From Nitrospinota bacterium (GTDB lineage Bacteria > Nitrospinota > Nitrospinia > UBA9942), in the NCBI GenBank assembly GCA_016200365.1, contig JACQEW010000092.1:1-7845 (forward strand): DNA of 7,845 bases, in the 5' to 3' direction. Positions 6,143-7,845 of the stretch are shown here, one piece after another (the first letter of the stretch is position 1; each line of letters starts with the position of its first letter). The notes under the pieces were generated by a model that was not told the origin of the DNA, searched no databases, and saw only the letters and a list, made by a program, of their open reading frames with translations. Position numbers and translations under genes: made by a program.

Positions 6143-6151
6143 TAAAGGGGG
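6134..6151 (+). terminator. CCCCCTT/AAGGGGG hairpin at the glycosyltransferase stop codon
   Basis: CCCCCTT (6134-6140) pairs with AAGGGGG (6145-6151) around a 4-base loop, followed by a T-rich stretch (TTGTTGTTT). It could act as a weak intrinsic terminator before the sigma factor gene. The same C/T-A/G core as the palindrome at 5741-5771 suggests it is another copy of one dispersed repeat. The stop codon TAA (6140-6142) lies within it. Confidence 0.5.
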
Positions 6152-6176
6152 TTGTTGTTTACTATATAAAATTATT

Positions 6177-6713
6177 ATGGAGGATGAGAAAAGACAGGAT
6201 TTTGAGGATATTGCTATCCCTCATTTCAATGCCGTCTATAATTTTGCATACAGGATGACAGGAAATAAAGCCGATGCAGAGGACATTGTTCAGGATGTAT
6301 TTTTATCTGCCTATAGGTTTTTTCATCGGTTTCAAGAGGGGACAAACTGTAAGGCATGGCTCTTTAAGATATTAAAAAATACATTTATAAATAGCCTAAA
6401 AAAGAAAAATAGAGAGGCGGATTATTTAAGGGGGCAAGGGGCAAGGGGCAAGGGGCAAGGGTTAAATTCATCAACTCATCAACTCATCAACTCATCAACT
6501 GCTTTGGATGAGGGGTTCGATGAATCCATCCAGAATGCTCTAAACAAGCTTCCTGAAGATTTTCGTATGGCAATAATACTCTGTGATATAGAGGGATTGT
6601 CATATCAGGAGATAGCAGAGATTCAGGAATGCCCCATAGGAACTGTCCGTTCACGAATAAACCGCGCAAGGAGATTTCTGGCAAAGGAAATTATAAAATT
6701 TAGCCACGAATGA
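6177..6713 (+). CDS. ECF-type RNA polymerase sigma factor
   Basis: A 178-residue sigma-70 family protein of the extracytoplasmic function group, which directs RNA polymerase to a stress or signal regulon. Sigma region 2 spans about 14-78 (AYRMTGNKADAEDIVQDVFL, then GTNCKAWLFKILKNTFINSL). Sigma region 4 spans about 117-170, with LPEDFRMAIILCDIEG followed by the helix-turn-helix LSYQEIAEIQECPIGTVRSR (141-160). Region 3 is absent, as expected. The linker, residues 85-108, is encoded wholly by tandem repeats (heptamers then octamers). No anti-sigma factor with a zinc-binding HxxxCxxC motif follows; the next gene has its own promoter and is a membrane coiled-coil protein. No Shine-Dalgarno site precedes the ATG; a GGAGG overlaps the start codon itself. 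Signal and target promoters are unknown. Confidence 0.93.
   Translation: MEDEKRQDFEDIAIPHFNAVYNFAYRMTGNKADAEDIVQDVFLSAYRFFHRFQEGTNCKAWLFKILKNTFINSLKKKNREADYLRGQGARGKGQGLNSSTHQLINSSTALDEGFDESIQNALNKLPEDFRMAIILCDIEGLSYQEIAEIQECPIGTVRSRINRARRFLAKEIIKFSHE
6431..6465. repeat. GGGGCAA heptamers in the sigma factor linker
   Basis: Four perfect GGGGCAA units (6431-6458) followed by a GGGTTAA variant. They encode the first part of the linker (RGQGARGKGQG). Because 7 is not a multiple of 3, each copy is read in a different frame, so the peptide is not a simple repeat. Confidence 0.93.
6469..6500. repeat. CATCAACT octamers in the sigma factor linker
   Basis: Four perfect 8-base copies, encoding the Ser/Thr/Asn-rich part of the linker (SSTHQLINSST). 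In rotated form (ATCAACTC) this is the exact reverse complement of GAGTTGAT, the first unit of the array before purF. Confidence 0.93.
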
Positions 6714-6772
6714 TTCGTTGAAAGGTTATTTTCGGACTAAAAAATTCAAAGCAACATTCAGAGCAACAATCC

Positions 6773-6802
6773 TTGACAATACAGATTTATAGGCTGTAAA
6801 AT
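6773..6802 (+). promoter_or_regulatory. Sigma-70-type promoter before the coiled-coil membrane protein
   Basis: TTGACA (6773-6778) and TAAAAT (6797-6802) are separated by 18 bases, giving a predicted start near 6809. It lies in the 115-base spacer after the sigma factor gene, which shows no repeat array. It suggests that the membrane-protein gene is transcribed independently by the housekeeping polymerase. Confidence 0.65.
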
Positions 6803-6818
6803 AAGGGGAAATAATATG

Positions 6819-6823
6819 GGAGG
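6819..6823 (+). promoter_or_regulatory. Ribosome binding site
   Basis: GGAGG lies 5 bases before the ATG at 6829. It is the strongest Shine-Dalgarno site in the window, in contrast with the repeat-flanked genes, which have none. Confidence 0.85.
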
Positions 6824-6828
6824 TTAAA

Positions 6829-7371
6829 ATGCCTAATAAACCAAAAGGAGTTATTTCTATTATTCTTGCCATAATTTTGTTTTCAATAGTGAGCAATGCC
6901 CATGCAGTAGAAGTTGCACCAAAGATTAGTGATAGGGAGATAATAGAGGGATTGGCTGATATACGAGGCGATATTAAAGAAATTCGTGCAGATATTAAAA
7001 GGCTGGAGGCAGAGGTAAAGGGCGAGATAAAAGAGATCAGAGCGGAGATTAAGGGTTTACAGCACCAGATTGCAGATTTGAAGGATTCCACAAACAAACA
7101 GTTTGATTCCACAAACAAACAGTTTGATTCCACAAACAGACAGATTGCAGATTTAAAGGACTTTATGTTATGGGGGTTTGGTATCCTGTTTGCCGGGATG
7201 TTTACGCTGATTGGCTTTGTTCTATGGGATAGGAGGTCAGCCTTATCGCCCGCGATAAAGAAGAATAAAGAACTTGAGGAGAGGGAGGATAAAGTTGAAA
7301 GGGTATTAAAAGAGTATGCTCATAAAGAGCCAAGGTTGGCAGAGATACTTCGCAGTGTAGGGATAATGTAA
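6829..7371 (+). CDS. Exported coiled-coil protein with one membrane segment
   Basis: A 180-residue protein of unrecognised function. Residues 1-26 look like a Sec signal peptide: a basic start (PNKPKG), a hydrophobic core (VISIILAIILFSIV) and an AHA cleavage site before Val27. Residues about 33-111 are a predicted coiled coil rich in I/L heptads (REIIEGLADIRGDIKEI, then GEIKEIRAEIKGL). It includes an almost perfect 7-residue repeat (DSTNKQF) at 86-104. A hydrophobic span at 112-133 (FMLWGFGILFAGMFTLIG) is likely a membrane helix, followed by a charged tail to 180. If the signal is cleaved, the coiled coil would be outside the cytoplasm and the tail inside. It has its own promoter and a good ribosome site. 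It follows the ECF sigma gene but lacks anti-sigma hallmarks. Small coiled-coil membrane proteins of this shape are common and mostly uncharacterised. Confidence 0.85.
   Translation: MPNKPKGVISIILAIILFSIVSNAHAVEVAPKISDREIIEGLADIRGDIKEIRADIKRLEAEVKGEIKEIRAEIKGLQHQIADLKDSTNKQFDSTNKQFDSTNRQIADLKDFMLWGFGILFAGMFTLIGFVLWDRRSALSPAIKKNKELEEREDKVERVLKEYAHKEPRLAEILRSVGIM
7084..7143. repeat. 21-base tandem repeat encoding coiled-coil heptads
   Basis: Two identical 21-base units (7084-7104 and 7105-7125) and a nearly complete third copy (7126-7143, with one substitution). Each encodes one DSTNKQF-type heptad, so copy-number change would lengthen the coiled coil by whole heptads without breaking the frame. 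Confidence 0.92.
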
Positions 7372-7474
7372 TTGAGATCAAAACTGTAAATCAATTTGGT
7401 AGTTCTTACTCAAACATTATTGGAGACAGAAAAAGACAGGAAAAACAGATCTACTAAAAATTCCGTAAAAATTC

Positions 7475-7502
7475 TTGACAAAATATTTTAGTGTGGTATA
7501 TT
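7475..7502 (+). promoter_or_regulatory. Sigma-70-type promoter
   Basis: TTGACA (7475-7480) and TATATT (7497-7502) with a 16-base spacer, predicting a transcript start near 7509. The 103 bases before it (7372-7474) show no gene or repeat. What it drives is unclear: downstream are two palindromic repeats and a start-less reading frame. Confidence 0.65.
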
Positions 7503-7525
7503 TTGCCCAAGATAACCCAATTATT

Positions 7526-7546
7526 CCCTCTCCCTTTGGGTGAGGG
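7526..7546. repeat. CCCTCTCCC/GGGTGAGGG palindrome
   Basis: CCCTCTCCC (7526-7534) pairs with GGGTGAGGG (7538-7546) except for one T-T mismatch, around a 3-base loop. GC-rich palindromes of this kind are common dispersed repeats. As RNA it would form a stable hairpin just after the predicted transcript start; GAGGGG (7542-7547) also resembles a ribosome site for the ATG at 7554. Confidence 0.7.
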
Positions 7547-7575
7547 GTAGAATATGGTTTTACTTTCAAAATGTC

Positions 7576-7624
7576 ATTCCGCACCCTCGATTAAGACCTT
7601 CGAGGGCATGCTTGATGCGGGAAT
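7576..7624. repeat. ATTCCGCA...TGCGGGAAT dispersed palindromic repeat
   Basis: Outer arms ATTCCGCA (7576-7583) and TGCGGGAAT (7616-7624) pair with one bulged G. Inner arms CCCTCGA (7584-7590) and TCGAGGG (7600-7606) pair perfectly around a 9-base loop; 7607-7615 is unpaired. It resembles the GTCATTCC...GGGAATCC repeats scattered through many bacterial genomes. Confidence 0.7.
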
Positions 7625-7845
7625 CCATGTTTTGCTTTTTATGAACTTTATCCAGAAACTCCCGAGGGTAAAATCGCTTTGCAAAGAGCCAATCGTCTCA
7701 TTGCAGGCAATAGCGACTATCTTGCTGCTTCTTTATCTCCCTACTTTTTCTCATCCTCTTCGACGTTATCAAAAGAAGCCTTACAAGCAATTGAGGGACT
7801 TGGTAAAGATTTTCCCAATCGGCATTTAAAGGGGTATAGTGCTTG
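7616..7845 (+). pseudogene. Start-less reading frame running off the window end
   Basis: From just after a TGA at 7613-7615 to the window end this frame is open for 76 codons and reads like real protein after the repeat ends (FYELYPETPEGKIALQRANR, ending near KDFPNRHLKGYSA). It has no in-frame start codon: its 5' end coincides with the right arm of the palindromic repeat. A promoter (7475-7502), a GAGGGG site and an ATG at 7554 lie upstream but in another frame. One added base in the T run at 7630-7633 would join the two frames. It could be a gene broken by repeat insertion, a frameshifted gene, or a remnant. I do not recognise the family. A 91-residue frame at 7554-7829 overlaps it and looks less protein-like, because it begins by translating the repeat. 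Confidence 0.4.

Noticed and set aside
6829..7371. Membrane-bound anti-sigma factor for the adjacent ECF gene
   Set aside because: It has a cleavable-type signal peptide, a long extracytoplasmic coiled coil and no HxxxCxxC or recognisable anti-sigma domain, and it has its own promoter.
7554..7829. 91-residue protein starting at the ATG at 7554
   Set aside because: Its first third translates a dispersed palindromic repeat and the rest is less protein-like than an overlapping frame, although the upstream promoter and GAGGGG site leave some doubt.

Overview
The window is a bacterial chromosomal segment of moderate, slightly AT-leaning composition, with every credible gene on the + strand. Gene content (a Bacillus-type PurB, a PurF with all four Fe-S cysteines, a class I adenylate cyclase, a TIGR04283-type glycosyltransferase, an ECF sigma factor) and the load of short repeats suggest an uncultivated, probably anaerobic Gram-negative lineage such as Nitrospirota or a deltaproteobacterial relative. 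That placement is inference; no marker gene in the window settles it.

Layout. 1-137 is the 3' end of a group II intron (domain V and domain VI hairpins are legible), whose downstream exon is the leader of purB. 168-5363 carries purB, a stand-alone cyclic-nucleotide-binding protein, purF and a short class I adenylate cyclase (cyaA). 5438-6142 is a family 2 glycosyltransferase and 6177-6713 an ECF sigma factor. A recognisable promoter then precedes an exported coiled-coil membrane protein (6829-7371). The last 470 bases hold a second promoter, two palindromic dispersed repeats and a start-less reading frame that runs off the end.

How the genes fit together. PurF starts de novo purine synthesis and PurB acts in it twice, the second time releasing AMP. 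CyaA would turn ATP into cAMP, and the small CNBD protein has the residues expected of a cyclic-nucleotide receptor. The block therefore looks like purine supply next to a cAMP maker and a possible cAMP reader. Co-regulation is inferred from strand and spacing only.

The most unusual signal is not a gene. Three consecutive gene junctions (1848-1925, 3297-3383, 5364-5437) are filled almost wall to wall by degenerate tandem 7- or 8-base units that fold back into long hairpins and end 0-10 bases before the next start codon, leaving no Shine-Dalgarno site. Units of the same kind also sit in frame inside cyaA and the sigma factor, and a different C/G-tract palindrome sits inside the glycosyltransferase and supplies its stop codon. 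The region looks repeatedly invaded by, or expanding, short repeats that its genes tolerate and sometimes translate.
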